Source of the DNA: Calliphora vicina
Lineage: Eukaryota > Arthropoda > Insecta > Diptera > Calliphoridae
Reading direction: 5' to 3'
NCBI RefSeq assembly: GCF_958450345.1
Contig: NC_088780.1
Span: 27,613,667-27,677,666 of the forward strand
DNA length: 64,000 bases
Under the pieces are notes generated by a model. It was not told the origin of the DNA. It worked only from the letters and a program-made list of their open reading frames with translations, and made no database searches. Of the stretch, positions 23,000 through 34,643 are shown in pieces; position 1 is the first letter of the stretch, and the number at the start of each line of letters is the position of its first letter. The translations under genes and the position numbers were made by a program.

Positions 23000-24170
23000 C
23001 ACTGCTCTCACTTACTCTGGACTATCACAGTGTATTTGCACTGCACACAGAAATAATAAAATCTAAATATTGTTTTTAAATACTTAGATTTAATGGAAAA
23101 TATATGAAATAAAAAGCACACACACACAATTACTTTTATCGCACACTCCAAAACAATCTATGTATGTAAATGAAATTGTATGTGTAAGTGTTTTAAAATC
23201 CTTTTTAACGTTTATTGAAAAATATATAATATTTAAGCGTTATGTTTTTAAAAAATAAAAACAAAATACTTAACCATTAAACATTAGTATCAATATTACA
23301 ACAAATTCAATTTAATTATATAAAATTTTAAATTGATTTCCATAATGTAAAACATTTTGCCAAATTTCCATTACATCTACAAAAACTTTAGAACATTAGC
23401 TACAAATTAATATTGTAATGTTTGTACGTGCCCCCTTAAATATGCTAATAATTTTGCTTTGTTTCATTAACATCCCTTTTCTCCGGCACCCCTTTTTTGG
23501 GAATGGAACTTTGAATCTGTTGATGATGTATGGTTTTACTTATTTTGTATTTTTTTTTTATTCTACCCATTTTGTTACTGGCAGGTTTTGGTTTTAGGCT
23601 TTAAGTTCTTGTGAAAAAAAAAATATTGTATTTTATTTTGTTGTTTTTATATGTAAATAAAATACGCAATTAATTTTGATGCGCTTTAACGCTTTTTGAC
23701 ATTGATGAGTGTCAGTTTAATATCACAAAAACAACGCCTAATAAGACCACATTTAACATATGTCAGTGTATCATTTTGTTATTGTTGGTTTTTTTCTTGT
23801 TTTTGTTTTTCAATTCATTGTTATTGTTGTTGCTGTAGCTGTTTTGATTCCGCTGTTATTCCATTGTATTTGTTAGCAATGTGTATGGATTTGTTATTGT
23901 TTATAAAGTAAAGAGTTATAGGTTTGCGTATGAATACAGTGGGGGTGAAAAATAATGTTGAAACAAAAATAATTGTGTTGAATACAAATTAAAAATATTT
24001 TATAAGAGAAAGTAACGAGAAAGCAGATACGTTTTCTAGAAAAGATGCATGTATACCATTCCTAATTTCTAACTCATAAGGAGTCCAGGTTGAAGTATAT
24101 AAACAATGGAAAAAGTCTGACAGTTGCTTGCTAACAAAATACTTATGGGTCAAAATATAAGTATTTCATA
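23000..24170. other. Non-coding stretch with simple tracts
   Basis: CACACACACAA near 23120 and T/G-rich tracts near 23780-23840. No gene or transposon recognised. Confidence 0.5.
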
Positions 24171-24174
24171 CGAA

Positions 24175-24500
24175 TCATTTGCATTCGGTAAAGGTAGCTT
24201 GTGATGGTCTGACCAGATTTCAGCAGCTCATAAGAGATATAACCCTTTGGCCCCACCAAATATAGTACCTGGATATTTGTCATTTTTGGCGATTCGGCTG
24301 TTTGTCCAAATTTCACATTTTACTCTTCGGGTTATCGTAACGGATAAGTAATAATTCGGTGCAAAAATTATTTTCCTTTATAGCATTTTAGACATACAAA
24401 CTTGTCATTCAATGTCTCTCAGCTTCAATTCGTATGGTACCCAATTGCCCTGCTTTTGGATGAATCCTGAAACGTTTTGAAATTGCTGATTGAGTAACTT
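24175..24500 (-). pseudogene. mariner transposase relic, central part
   Basis: Minus-strand pieces read FIQKQGNWVPYELKLRDIE, matching the mariner G-K-W-V-P-H-E-L segment, then the region of Y-D-N-P-K and the CIWWD-like line (ATTTGGTGGGGCCA on the minus strand). Multiple frameshifts. Flanked on its right by the Transib-type MITE at 24508. Confidence 0.65.
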
Positions 24501-24507
24501 ACAGTCG

Positions 24508-25255
24508 CACAGTGGCGTCATTTGAGTTTTTTCGTTGCAAAAATCATAACTTTTGAATTAAATGAGATAATCAAAATATTTAAAAAGCATATGATAGATA
24601 ATTGATCAGCCTATGAAGTGAGTATTTGAGAATGGTTCTACACCTTTCAGGTGCCTACTTATGGGTTAGCAAAGTTGAAATTTGTGGAAAAATCAATTTT
24701 ATGGGAAGTAAAATAAAATATTTTTGAACTTTTTTTATTTTTTATGTTTCTTTTTAAAAGCTTTTATGATTTAAAATTATTCCAGAAAAGATTAAAAATT
24801 TTTTTTTTTTTTAAAAAAAAATTTTTTGGTTTTTGACGGATATATGTAATTTTTGAAACCATGTCTTTTTTCAAAATTTTACCTCCAGCAAAAAATGGGG
24901 CACGATTTACCTGGACAAATACAAAGCAAACAGTACCATTTTTGTTTATTCTTTTCTTAATAAATATATCTATCAAAACAATCAAAAATAATGACGATCA
25001 CTTACATAGTTTTCGATATATTGTATCTGAAAGCCAAAGACCAAATTACCTAAAAATTGTCTGTTTTTTTTTGAAAACTGAAAATCAGTCAACTTTGAAG
25101 GGCTATATCTTCTGAACCAAAAATCTGATTGTAATAAGAGTAGCATTTTTGAAATCGTTGGATAATGTACTGTTAAATATGTTTATTCAGTATTTTTTAG
25201 GTGCACATGAAATTTTGATTTTTGCAACTTCACTTGTTCTACTGGCGCCACTGTG
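24508..25255. mobile_element. Transib-like MITE, CACAGTGGCG ends
   Basis: Starts CACAGTGGCGTCA and ends GGCGCCACTGTG. The flanks AGTCG (24503-24507) and ATTCG (25256-25260) agree at four of five bases, as expected of an aged 5-bp duplication. Subterminal GTTGCAAAAATCA pairs with TGATTTTTGCAAC at the right end. ORFs inside are not recognisable. The RSS-like ends support Transib, by inference. Confidence 0.65.
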
Positions 25256-25260
25256 ATTCG

Positions 25261-26330
25261 TTTAGAAAGTTTTTTTTTTTTGGAAATAATTCGGTATCTC
25301 GGGAACTATTGGATATATTGTTACGAAATTTCATGTGGTTGGAGCTGGGATACTTTGAGTTATTTACGTTTGTTCAGCTTCGCAGCGCTAATGGCTGCCA
25401 GTGCGCCCCAAAAAACTGGTCACTTCGAAACAAGTCGCCAAAAATTCATTTCTTATCCGTATGAAAAAATTTACACTTTTCTCAAAGAGGGCCAGGTTTG
25501 GGGAACTTCTGAGGAGTAAGTGAAGGCTTTTTATAGAAGTATTTGATATTGGTGAAAACCTTAGGACTTGGGGATTGATATTATAGTAAAATTAAATAAT
25601 TTTATTAATTGTTTGGACGTCATTTACCTTAAAAACTAAAAAAATTATAATATGGTGATGAAAATATAAAATTGTCCATGAAGAAAAATATAAAATTGTA
25701 ATTTATGTAAAATTTTAACGATTAAAGATATCTTAACAAACTTCAAGACTAATATAGCATCAATTGTTTCTAAATCAATGGCATTATAACTTTTGACATT
25801 TTTTATTTTCAAATACCAAGATTCCTAAAACTGGAAAAATGTGTTCCAAAAACTGAGTTTTTTAGAAAAGTGCCTGCTATGACGTTATTTACCCTGTGAT
25901 AGTAAAAAAAATACTTTGTAAGTATTTAAGAAACGTATGGGGTTGTATAAATATGGAGCATTTTTGAGGATCTTTTTAGAATTTTTTACTCAAACCTAAT
26001 TTTATTTTAAAAACTGGCCAAGTTTGGATAGGTCTGGGTTCAGGTCTGCGTTGAGTTTTCTTGCCGGAACACATAAAAACTGTATATAGTCCCGAAGAAA
26101 TTTGTTTTACGAAAGAAAAAATATCGTCTGGAAAAAAACGTAAAAATACTGCCTTTTTTACATGTTCCAAATTTGGATGCGTGCAACTTTTGAATGGGAC
26201 GATATAGCTGTTAGCAAGTTGATTTTATTTTCCGTAGAATTTCATCGGATTTCATATTTTAGAAATAAATTTCGACCATCCATAGGCCCACCATATCTAA
26301 AAAATATATAAAAAGATCGAGAATAAATAA
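25261..26330 (+). repeat. Dispersed repeat R17, copy 2
   Basis: GGAAATAATTCGGTATCTCG and the CTGGTCACTTCG line match 17304-17480. The end portion (ACATGTTCCAAATTTGGATG to CATATCTAAAAAATATA) is inverted relative to 17640-17815, so the copy is rearranged or was itself an inverted-repeat element. No coding region. Confidence 0.55.
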
Positions 26331-28035
26331 ATAAACCTAACTATCTGTAATGGAACGGTGATTGGTTGTTGACTGTGGTTGCAATCGCAAAAAATATTTG
26401 TTTTCATAACTAACAATTTTCTGTGAGTGTATATATGTTTCAGGCCTATGACATGATATTAAATTGAATAAAATCAGCTCAAAGCTTTAAGTGAGAATTT
26501 AAATATTAACAATGAAAATCTTAAAATAAACCTAAATTACCAATTTACATACATATTTATGTAAGTCACTCTTCATTCATATTTTGTTTCATTCATGTTT
26601 GCTCTTATCAGTGAGAACTTAAAAAAACGAGGGCTCTCTTTTTAAGTAAAAGTTGATCTAAATTGATCAATGAAACTAAATGAAAGGAAACAAATTAAAT
26701 AATCAAATTATGAATGAATAATAATTTACTACAATATGTTTTTTTTTATTAAACTCAAAGTAAAATGTTAGTAATTTACAGCACATTTGTTTAGTCTAAA
26801 ATTTAACTTATTTTATATTTTGAAAAAAATTTCATTAATTTCTTATTTAGTATTTTTTTTATATTATTAAGTATTCTTTTATTTTTGTATATAAAGTTTT
26901 TGCTTTGTTTTAATTAAAAGAGAAATTTCCGTAATTCAGGTTATGTAAAAAATTTAAATTATGTATTTAAAAATTTTATTACTTTCTTTTATTTTAGTAT
27001 ATATTTTTTTTATTTTATTTTAAATATTCTTTTATTTTCTTTTCATATAAATAAATAAAACTTTATGATTTATTTAATTACTTCATATAGTAGTCAATAG
27101 TCTATTAGAAAAGTTGTAACTTAGAGAATTTTGTTTTAAAAAAATGTTTTCTTTTACGTAAGTGGTATTAAGAAGTTTTATAGTTGAAACTGGTATTAGA
27201 ATTTATAAACTAAGATTTTTTTTCAAATATTAGTAAACTGAAGTTCCACGTGTGAAGTGATCATTACGTAATATGGTAAAGGTGTCAATAACTTATTATA
27301 GTTTCAATAACTTACAATTATAGTTTAGGAAAGTTCCCACAAAATAATTCACTGGTGCTTTGTCCAATGAAAATGTCCAGAATTGCTGGAACACGAGGTA
27401 ATTGTCCATAAGAAAAAGTTGGAGCACGAAGTGTTTTGTCCAGAATTGTTGGAATACGAGGTAATTGTCCAGAAGAAAAAATTTGAGCACGAGGTCTTTT
27501 GTATTCCATGGATATCAGATTTTAAAATATCCTAGGACAAATTTTGGTTACTTTTCGCCAATCTAATAATTTTCCCTTACCTCACACAATTCCGGACCAG
27601 ATCAAATTATATATAATTATATTGTTGGGTCATTTCCTATTTAACTTTTGGGATTTAGTATTAATCTTAGAAAATTTCACTCTTTCACTCTAAACTTAAT
27701 TTACTGATATTTGTATAACTTAATATAATGTAATTAATTAAAATTTGCAAGTACAGAGTACTTTTCCGTTTGACTGTTTCTAGATCAATAAATTAAAGCA
27801 AGTTAAATATTAATGTTTTTTAAAGACGTTTTGAAATCATCTTCGAAAAAAAGAAAAAACCGGATTGTGCATGAAGAAAAAAAAATTGCAATCATAAAAA
27901 AAATTACCTTGAAAATTTTATACATTTCGTTCATAAAAAGAAGACAGATTTAAGAGAAAGTGGTAAGCTGGAAAGCAGCAATTTAAAAAAAATTTTAGCA
28001 TAACCGTCACATATCTCTTTAACTAATAGAGAGTA
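26331..28035. other. AT-rich stretch, one small tandem repeat
   Basis: Very AT-rich (e.g. 26700-27060). The only structure seen is the tandem repeat at 27374-27505. Confidence 0.5.
27374..27505. repeat. 63-bp tandem repeat built of two similar halves
   Basis: TGTCCAGAATTG(C/T)TGGAA(C/T)ACG starts at 27374 and 27437 (period 63). Each unit consists of two related halves, both with TTGTCCA and (A/T)ACGAGGT or CACGA(A/G)GT. Both frames on the minus strand stay open through it because the period is a multiple of three. I see no sign it is translated. Confidence 0.7.
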
Positions 28036-28039
28036 ATGG

Positions 28040-28165
28040 CTTTGATTCTAGGTCTTCAAACTTTTTTGGCTGGCCTGGCCGATATTTGTCTTCCGTGTCA
28101 AAAGCACATTTTTCAAATTAAATAAGTAAAGAAAAACTTCCCATATTTTCGAAGAAAAAAAAAAT
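28040..28165 (-). pseudogene. mariner transposase relic, N-terminus, internally deleted
   Basis: GGTCTTCAAACTTTTTTGGC, then TGGCCTGGCCGATAT, then TTTCAAATTAAATAAGTAAA and TTTTCGAAG. These match 43620-43815 except that about 85 bp in the middle is missing. The minus strand corresponds to the mariner start (FNLKK...GQ-x-x-KKFE). Confidence 0.6.
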
Positions 28166-28199
28166 ATAATGTACAATAAGGATATATGACAGATATGTA

Positions 28200-28605
28200 C
28201 CCTTCGAAACAAAAACCACGTTCAAAAGACGCGGGATCTATTGCAAATCCAGCATTTTCAAGTCATACATCCTATAGAAAAAATTCAAACGACCTTATTT
28301 CAGGAGATCGGTCCATAATTGGACAGTAGGATGGCAGCCGATTTTTTATTGGAATATTATGGCACTAAGCCAAAAAGTTAAGTGCTGAAAATTTGAGGAT
28401 AATCGGACATTAATTTCTGGACTCGCATAGAGGTCTAATGTAAGATATATGCAAAGATTTACATTTTATATGCAAGAAATTTGTGAAACTCTTTAACTTT
28501 CTGCATAATATTACTCATTACATTAATATTGTGTATGAGTTTTTATCATCGTAGGATACCGCCAACCTATTAGCAGGTATGACCAACAAAATTTAATTTT
28601 TTAAC
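28200..28605 (+). repeat. Dispersed repeat R28, left part
   Basis: AAGTGCTGAAAATTTGAG, TTCTGGACTCGCAT and GGATACCGCCAACCTATTAG match 53790-53830 and 56685-56705. The repeat resumes at 29604 after the inserted element 28611-29598; the join equals the continuous copy at 56730-56760. Confidence 0.65.
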
Positions 28606-28610
28606 GGTTG

Positions 28611-29598
28611 CACATTGGGTTCAAATGGTATAAAAGTGGCGATTAATTGAAAATTAGAAATAAAGTTTTTATAATAAATTTTAGTATAGGGTAAAAGTAG
28701 ATACAATTCTACATCACTAGCTGTAAAAAGAAATCAACTAAGTTGTTTACTTTCTTTTCAGTGAGCGGTCAAAGTTAGCAAATTATTGCTGTTTTTAAAA
28801 AAAGTGAAAAAAATTATTTTAGTAAATCTTTTATAATGGAACCTTCAACATCAGGAATTAAAGTATATAGTAAAAACTTTTCTTTTATAAAAATTATGTG
28901 TATATATTTTTAATAATTTTTTTAAAAAAGGTCCAAAATTGGGATAATTTTCGAATTTAATGGGCCACAAGTATTAAGTTAGTAGTAGTTGAAATTAGTT
29001 TTATTTGATGGTTTTATTAGAACATTAAGTATGCTTTAATTTCCAATTTTATTCATTAATTTATCGCTTTCGATTCCAAAGTTACAGCATATATTGTGAA
29101 CTAAGGTTTTTTTAAAAAAAAAAAAAACAATAATGGACAATAATGGGTTAAAAAAAAATTTTTAATTAAAAAAAAATTAAAAATTTGCTGTTTTTTTGTG
29201 TATTTATAATTATTCATTACTAAAAAATTATAATATTCTCTTTTATGACTTTTTTGAAAAAATTTGTAAATTTATACAATTTTGTATAAAACAAAAATTG
29301 GATTTTAATTTATAAATTGAATTTTTTAATAGCACGTTAAGCATGTTTTAATTTCCAATTATATTCAATAATTTATCGCTTTCCATTCCAAAGTTACAGC
29401 ATAAATTTTGAACAAAGGTCTTTTTTCCAAAAAACAATAAAACAATAAAACGGTTAAAAAAAACAATTTTTTTTAGCTTTTTTTTCTAAAATGTTGGTTT
29501 TTTATGTGCTCGTAATAACTCATCAATAAAAAAATATATTTTAAAACTACGGCTTCTATAAATTAATCGCCACTTTGGGTACCATCGAACCCATTGCG
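28611..29598. mobile_element. Transib-like MITE, TSD GGTTG
   Basis: Left end CACATTGGGTTC and right end reverse complement CGCAATGGGTTC. Both are one step from CACAATGGGTTC, and further pairing includes AAGTGGCGATTAATT. It is flanked by exact GGTTG (28606-28610 and 29599-29603), and the continuous R28 copy at 56740 confirms the insertion. RSS-like heptamer and 5-bp duplication fit Transib. Internally a block of about 310 bp (TTTCCAATT...TTTATCGCTTTC, AAAGTTACAGCATA) is tandemly duplicated. No transposase. Confidence 0.75.
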
Positions 29599-29603
29599 GG
29601 TTG

Positions 29604-30310
29604 ATTCGAATCTCCATTATCAAATTTTTAAAAATTTTGTTAAACAAATTTCAGAATTTTTTGATCATCACATTAAGATTTATTGAGACTAGAATAGGGA
29701 ATAAAATAATGGAAAAAATATGTCAATACCTCCTACAGTTTTTCCGTAGCTGCGTTTTAAATTTAGCAGTATTCGGAAAAGAATAATTTTTTGTTGCTTT
29801 TTTATCGAATGATTTCAATGATTTTGAATTTTAAGAATCTGATAATATGCTCTGAAAGTTTTACTAAAATCGAACAATGTTAACCCTTAAATCTTGAATA
29901 TCAAAATTAAAATCTTGCAATATTAGGAATTTCTAAATGAAAGATAGCGAAATATTATAAATTTTTGGTCGGATTTTAATGAAACTTGTGAAAACTATAC
30001 CTTAAGGTCTAAAATTTACAATAGCAGTACAAAAATGGAAAATAACCCTTAAGAGCACTTGTGGTCAAAATGAATGTGACTTTCGTGTTTTTTTAATTTG
30101 AGGGTCATTTTGACCCCAAGTGCTATTAAGGGTTAATTTCCCTTTTCGTGTTATTGTTGCACATACTGGACTATACGTTATATTTTTCTCAAATTTCATT
30201 AAATTTGGCAAAAAATATATAACATTTCGCTATCTTTTCATTAGAAATTCTAAATATTGAAAAATTTGACCTTCACGATGTAAAGGTTAAAGTTTTACGA
30301 TATCTCTAAA
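29604..30310 (+). repeat. Dispersed repeat R28, right part with inverted arms
   Basis: TTAAACAAATTTCAGAATTT and the ACAGTTTTTCCGTA line match 56770-56880. From 29876 to 30000 and, inverted, 30175 to 30300 lie two arms (GAATTTCTAA(A)TGAAA, AGATAGCGAAAT, ATTTTAATGAAACTTG) around the small MITE at 30046-30132. Confidence 0.6.
30046..30132. mobile_element. Small piggyBac-like MITE
   Basis: CCCTTAAGAGCACTTG at the left and CAAGTGCTATTAAGGG at the right pair as inverted repeats. The right flank is TTAA (30133-30136) and the left ATAA (30042-30045), read as one decayed TTAA. Inside, GGTCAAAATGA and GGGTCATTTTGACCC echo the subterminal palindromes of the piggyBac element at 9468. The class is inferred from CCC ends and TTAA. 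Confidence 0.6.
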
Positions 30311-31935
30311 AAAAAATTTTGGAATTTTAATCGAATAATGATTTGCTCATATACTTATAAATGTGAGATTGTTTATATTTCCCATTTTTAATTTTTTAAA
30401 TTCTTTCTTTTATAATACATAAAAATCTTTTCAAGTTCTTGTAACTTTTTGTTACACACTGTTTAATTTTATAAATGTTTATGTGTGTTTTTGAATACTG
30501 CGTCTGCTTATTATGTTTGACTTTTTGGTTTTTTCTACTGGCGTAATTAAAATTATTGTTATTTATATGCCAGCTTTTATACATCCACATACATATATAT
30601 ATCTCTGCTTTTTGGGTTTTTCTCTTTTGATAATAATATTGTTGTTGTTGTAATTGTTTTTATTATTCCACACAGTTACAACAACAAACATCAGGCCTTT
30701 TTATAAACAAAGGCAGCAAAAAGGATACAACATCATTATATGTCAGTCAATATTCAAAATTAATTTTTGTCTGTATCCGGCCTATCTGGCGTTATAATAA
30801 CAGTTGCCTTATTTTCCAAACAACCAGAGATAAATGTGCGTTTGTATGTAAGTAAATACATATACAAGCACATAAATATAAAAACATACATATGTATGCA
30901 TGTATATTGCATAGAACTACGAATAAAAATAACAACCGACTGTGATGTTGCATAAAATCAAATAATAAGCATCACTAATTGCGTAAATTGTAACTGACCA
31001 ATGCGACATTATGTGGTTGTTTAACAAAAGGCATACGCATTGAATTCTCTTTTAGGTTGTTCATGCGAAAATATTGCAAAACTATAAACTAGACACACAC
31101 ATAAACATGCAGAAAATTGAAATATGTTTTAATGTATTTTCATTTATAAATAAAATAGCCAGAGGTGTTTCTCAAATAATAAACCAAAAACAAAAATAAC
31201 GTTGGAATATTAATTATTTTTGCAAACGAAATTTGAACACCACAAACAGACAAATAAACTAACTATATTATAAGTATTTTATATTCCTAATAAAAACAGC
31301 GAAAAGTGTATCATTTAACAAATAATTCTTTAATAATTTTCAATTAAATATCTTACCAAGATAACCATTTCGGGTCAGTTTGATCCTTCGCCCTTAATTT
31401 TATAAATATAAACATTTTTTCAAAAAAGTCACTAAAGGGAATATTATAAGTTTTTGTAATGCATAATCATAAATACATAAAAACACAGCTTTAAATAAAA
31501 TGTAAGAACAAATTTTTTTAACCTCTTAGGAGTTTTTTGTTTTTTGGAAAAAACATAATTTTCGTTGTAACTTTGAAATCAAAATAAATTTAAAGAATAT
31601 GTTAATATGTTTTTCTATTAGTATAAATTTGTATGGAGTTTTTGCCTTTACTAAATTCAGTAAATTTAACAATTAATTAATTAAAAACTTTTTGGGAAAT
31701 TTTTGGTATCGTTTTACCTTTTTAATAAAAAATATATTAAAAAATTTATATTATTCTGCATTTTCAAATTCACCACAAATATCAAAATTATCATCATTAT
31801 TATAATCTTCTTCATCATTATCATTATTATCATCAATATCTTCATCGTTGTTATCATTTAAACTTTTTTATTAAATATAAGCTGATATCCTGATACTTTT
31901 CTAAGATCCATAAAATTAATTACAACTTTTTCTAC
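30311..31935. other. Non-coding stretch with a TCATTAT microsatellite
   Basis: Mostly AT-rich sequence with CAACAA/GTTGTT tracts near 30640-30690 and a TCATTA-rich tract at 31785-31858. No gene recognised. Confidence 0.5.
31785..31858. repeat. Imperfect TCATTA/TTATCA microsatellite
   Basis: Runs of TCATCATTATTATAATC and CATCATTATCATTATTATCA; a simple trinucleotide-like tract. Confidence 0.8.
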
Positions 31936-31940
31936 CTTAA

Positions 31941-32647
31941 TAATTTATTTTCGTGAATGATTTTCGGAAGAGGGCATTATGTGGGAGCTACATATGACTA
32001 ATTATGGACTGATCGCCATGAAATTAGGTCGTGTGATTTATGTCTAGTTATTTATATATCTTCAAAATTACGAATTGTACTTTGCGCCAGTCATATGAAC
32101 AAATAAAATAAAAATAGATAAAAAAATTGAGTGCAAGTTCATTCAAATGAAAAAAGTGTTCAACAAACAGGTCAAAATAGGTCAACAAGTATATATAGGC
32201 TTAAAGAGGACACTTTGGCCTTTCTCAGGGTGGTAAAATTTGTTTAACCCCTTTTGACCCTAAGCATTTTTATTCCACTGAAATTCAAATTTGACTAAAA
32301 TTAGTACCTGTAAAAAAAATTAATAACACATCAGTTATAAACGGTACAGTGACAAATCACACCAGTTCTTAAAGACTATTATCCTACCAACATAAGAAAA
32401 CAAAAATCATCAAATTATCGATAACAGCTTGCGAGTAATGATAACTTACTTCTGATCAAATTTACAAAAATCACATTTTTTATAAAATGACATAAAATAT
32501 TTGACTTTAACAGCATGCCAAGCACACAATTGACAATATTTTTTGGCTACCTTAGTTTCAGTATGTTTGCTATTGAATGGCATTAAATTTTTTGAAATCG
32601 GAGTTAACAAAAAGTTGGACTTTTGGCCGATGAAATGAGCCACCGTG
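31941..32647 (+). mobile_element. Transib-like CACAGTGGCTCAT family, copy 2, left-truncated
   Basis: Begins inside the M2 module (ATTTATTTTCGTGAATGATT) and follows copy 1 (AAAGTGTTCAACAAACAGGT, CAGCATGCCA(A/C)GCACACAAT) to the right end ATGAGCCACCGTG. The left terminus is absent. An internal deletion relative to copy 1 lies near 32045. Confidence 0.7.
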
Positions 32648-32654
32648 CGCCGTT

Positions 32655-33000
32655 CCGATCAGTCCAATATTTGGTTTGACTGCATGCACTGATAAGAAAT
32701 TGGTTCGCATAAAGTCTGAAGACTATCACAATTATAGTTCTGCAGATATTCAAAATTAACCATTTACTTTGTATGGTAAGTGCCACGTCCATTTAGCCAA
32801 TTCCGCTCCATTTAGCCAATTCAGTCAAGATGCGAAAAATAGTAAATTGCGGCTTTCACAGTTATAGTTCACCAGATATTCCGAAACAACTATTTGCTTT
32901 ATATGGGACACGCCCACTTTAAATTTCAAAATAAAAAAAACATATTATTCCTTCCAGAAATAGAAGAAATAGATTCACAAATTTGTTATTTTCACGTAAA
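32655..33000. repeat. Helitron-like interior repeat
   Basis: TATAGTTCTGCAGATATTCA, then ATTAACCATTTACTTTGTAT and a second module TATAGTTCACCAGATATTCC with GACACGCCCACTTT. The same modules recur at 61390-61450 and 61685-61745. Confidence 0.5.
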
Positions 33001-33050
33001 AAATATATTTTTTTCTTAAATTTATTAGTATAACTCCGAAGGTAGTTAGC

Positions 33051-33830
33051 AGAGCTGTAAATGAATCATTCTTTTTTGATTTTAATTCATTATGAATTAG
33101 CTAAATTTTGAATCAATTTAAATCAATTTGGTAAAAATGAATTGCAATTCGTTTCCAATTCATTTGAATTGATTTTGAATTAATTCAAATGAATTAGAAA
33201 AAAGAATTAGCAATTCAAATGAATGAATCAAATTCAAGAGCAGATCTCTAGGGGGCATGAACAATTTCTCCTACCAAAATGAAAATATTCAGTACAAAAA
33301 TTGAAAAGCCTTGTCCTGGATCCGCGCCTGATCAAAGAAACATGGTGTTTGGAGTTTGTTTCTTCAAGAAGAACTGATTTTTATTTTGAAATACTCTGAA
33401 CGACAAAACACATTTAATATTCAAGAAGCAATTAATAATATTTGAAATTTTGTGACCCACGACTACTCAAAGACAAACTTTTTGCTAATATTTATGTTAT
33501 ATTTATTTCAAAAAAATAAAACTATCTTCCACAAATAATCAAAAATCAGGAAAAATAACAATGTATGTAATGCTTGCTGTCTTTTACATAAAAAATTTGT
33601 TGAATGACAAAATGACAGTGATGATTACTGGAGATTTACATACAAAATCAATTCAAACTTCAATCAATTCAAATGAGTTGGAAATGAATTCAATTCAAAT
33701 GAATTGCTAATTCTTTTTCTAATTCATTTGAATTAATTCAAAATCAATTCAATTCAAATGAATTGATTCAAATTTAATTCTATTCATTATTTTGTGTGAA
33801 TGATTCGCGAATTAATTCAAAAATGCTACT
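33051..33830. repeat. Inverted repeat rich in AATTCAAATGAATT
   Basis: Arms 33060-33240 and 33645-33830 are inverted copies, each with several AATTCATTTGAATT / AATTCAAATGAATT palindromes and AGAAAAA(A)GAATTAGCAATTC. The left border GCAGAGCTGTAAATGAATCA looks like a transposon start, but the matching right border is not preserved. Probably a non-autonomous DNA element; class unknown. Confidence 0.6.
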
Positions 33831-34643
33831 TAGCCGATTGAAACACAGCGTCTATATAAGTGGATTAAATGCTATATAAATTTCTACTTTTCTATGTTTA
33901 TTTTAATAACATCGGACTAAGCATTTTTGAATTATCATTAATTATGTGGAGAAACGTCTAGCAAAATTTATAATTTTACTTAAAGAATGCATCAAATCTA
34001 TATAATGGTTAGCCAAGCCTTTTTTTGCTGATGACCTGTGTAATTTATTTATTTATTTAGCTTAATAAGCCTTTAGTCGCAATCATTTTCAATCGAGACT
34101 AGTCGCAATATATAAAATAGATATCAATAAAAAAATGCGCGTTTGAAAATAATCTCTTCACTTTTTATTTCGAAAACATAAAAACAATATTAAATGCAAT
34201 GTATTTAAAAGAGTAATACAAAAACTAGTAGTAAAATATTATTTTATCAAAAAATAGGTGAAAATTTACAATAAAAAAATGTTTGCCTGTATCAACCAGA
34301 TCAGTTGCGAGTAACAGATGGTTAAACATGCCTTGCTGGTTCAATTATAAAGCTCGAAAAGAGAGATTAATTGCTAGGTTAGATTATTTGTATAAAAAGT
34401 TAATGCGGCTTAGAATAGCTCCTTCGATGAGTGAAGTCATTCAATAAAAAGTCTTCCATTATGCAGTAAAATTACATTGCTGTGACATTTCAAAAGTTTC
34501 CAGTTCTGAGTCTCTATGGTCGCAAAGACTTTTCGGTATGTTATGGAGATTATGACACTTGTAATCAAGGACTATATTGTAGTTTCAGACAAGAATATCC
34601 TTATGACAGGCCAAAGAAAGGCTGTCTCAAAATATATTCAATA
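33831..34643. other. Gene-poor stretch; unassigned ORF near its end
   Basis: An 87-codon plus-strand ORF (34482-34745) reads YGDYDTCNQGLYCSFRQEY upstream and then runs into the Helitron-like end, so its tail is fortuitous. I do not recognise the cysteine-containing part and cannot support it as a gene. Confidence 0.3.

Noticed and set aside
28616..28627. GGGTTCAAATGG as a tRNA B-box
   Set aside because: It is the terminal inverted repeat of the Transib-type element, and no tRNA fold surrounds it.
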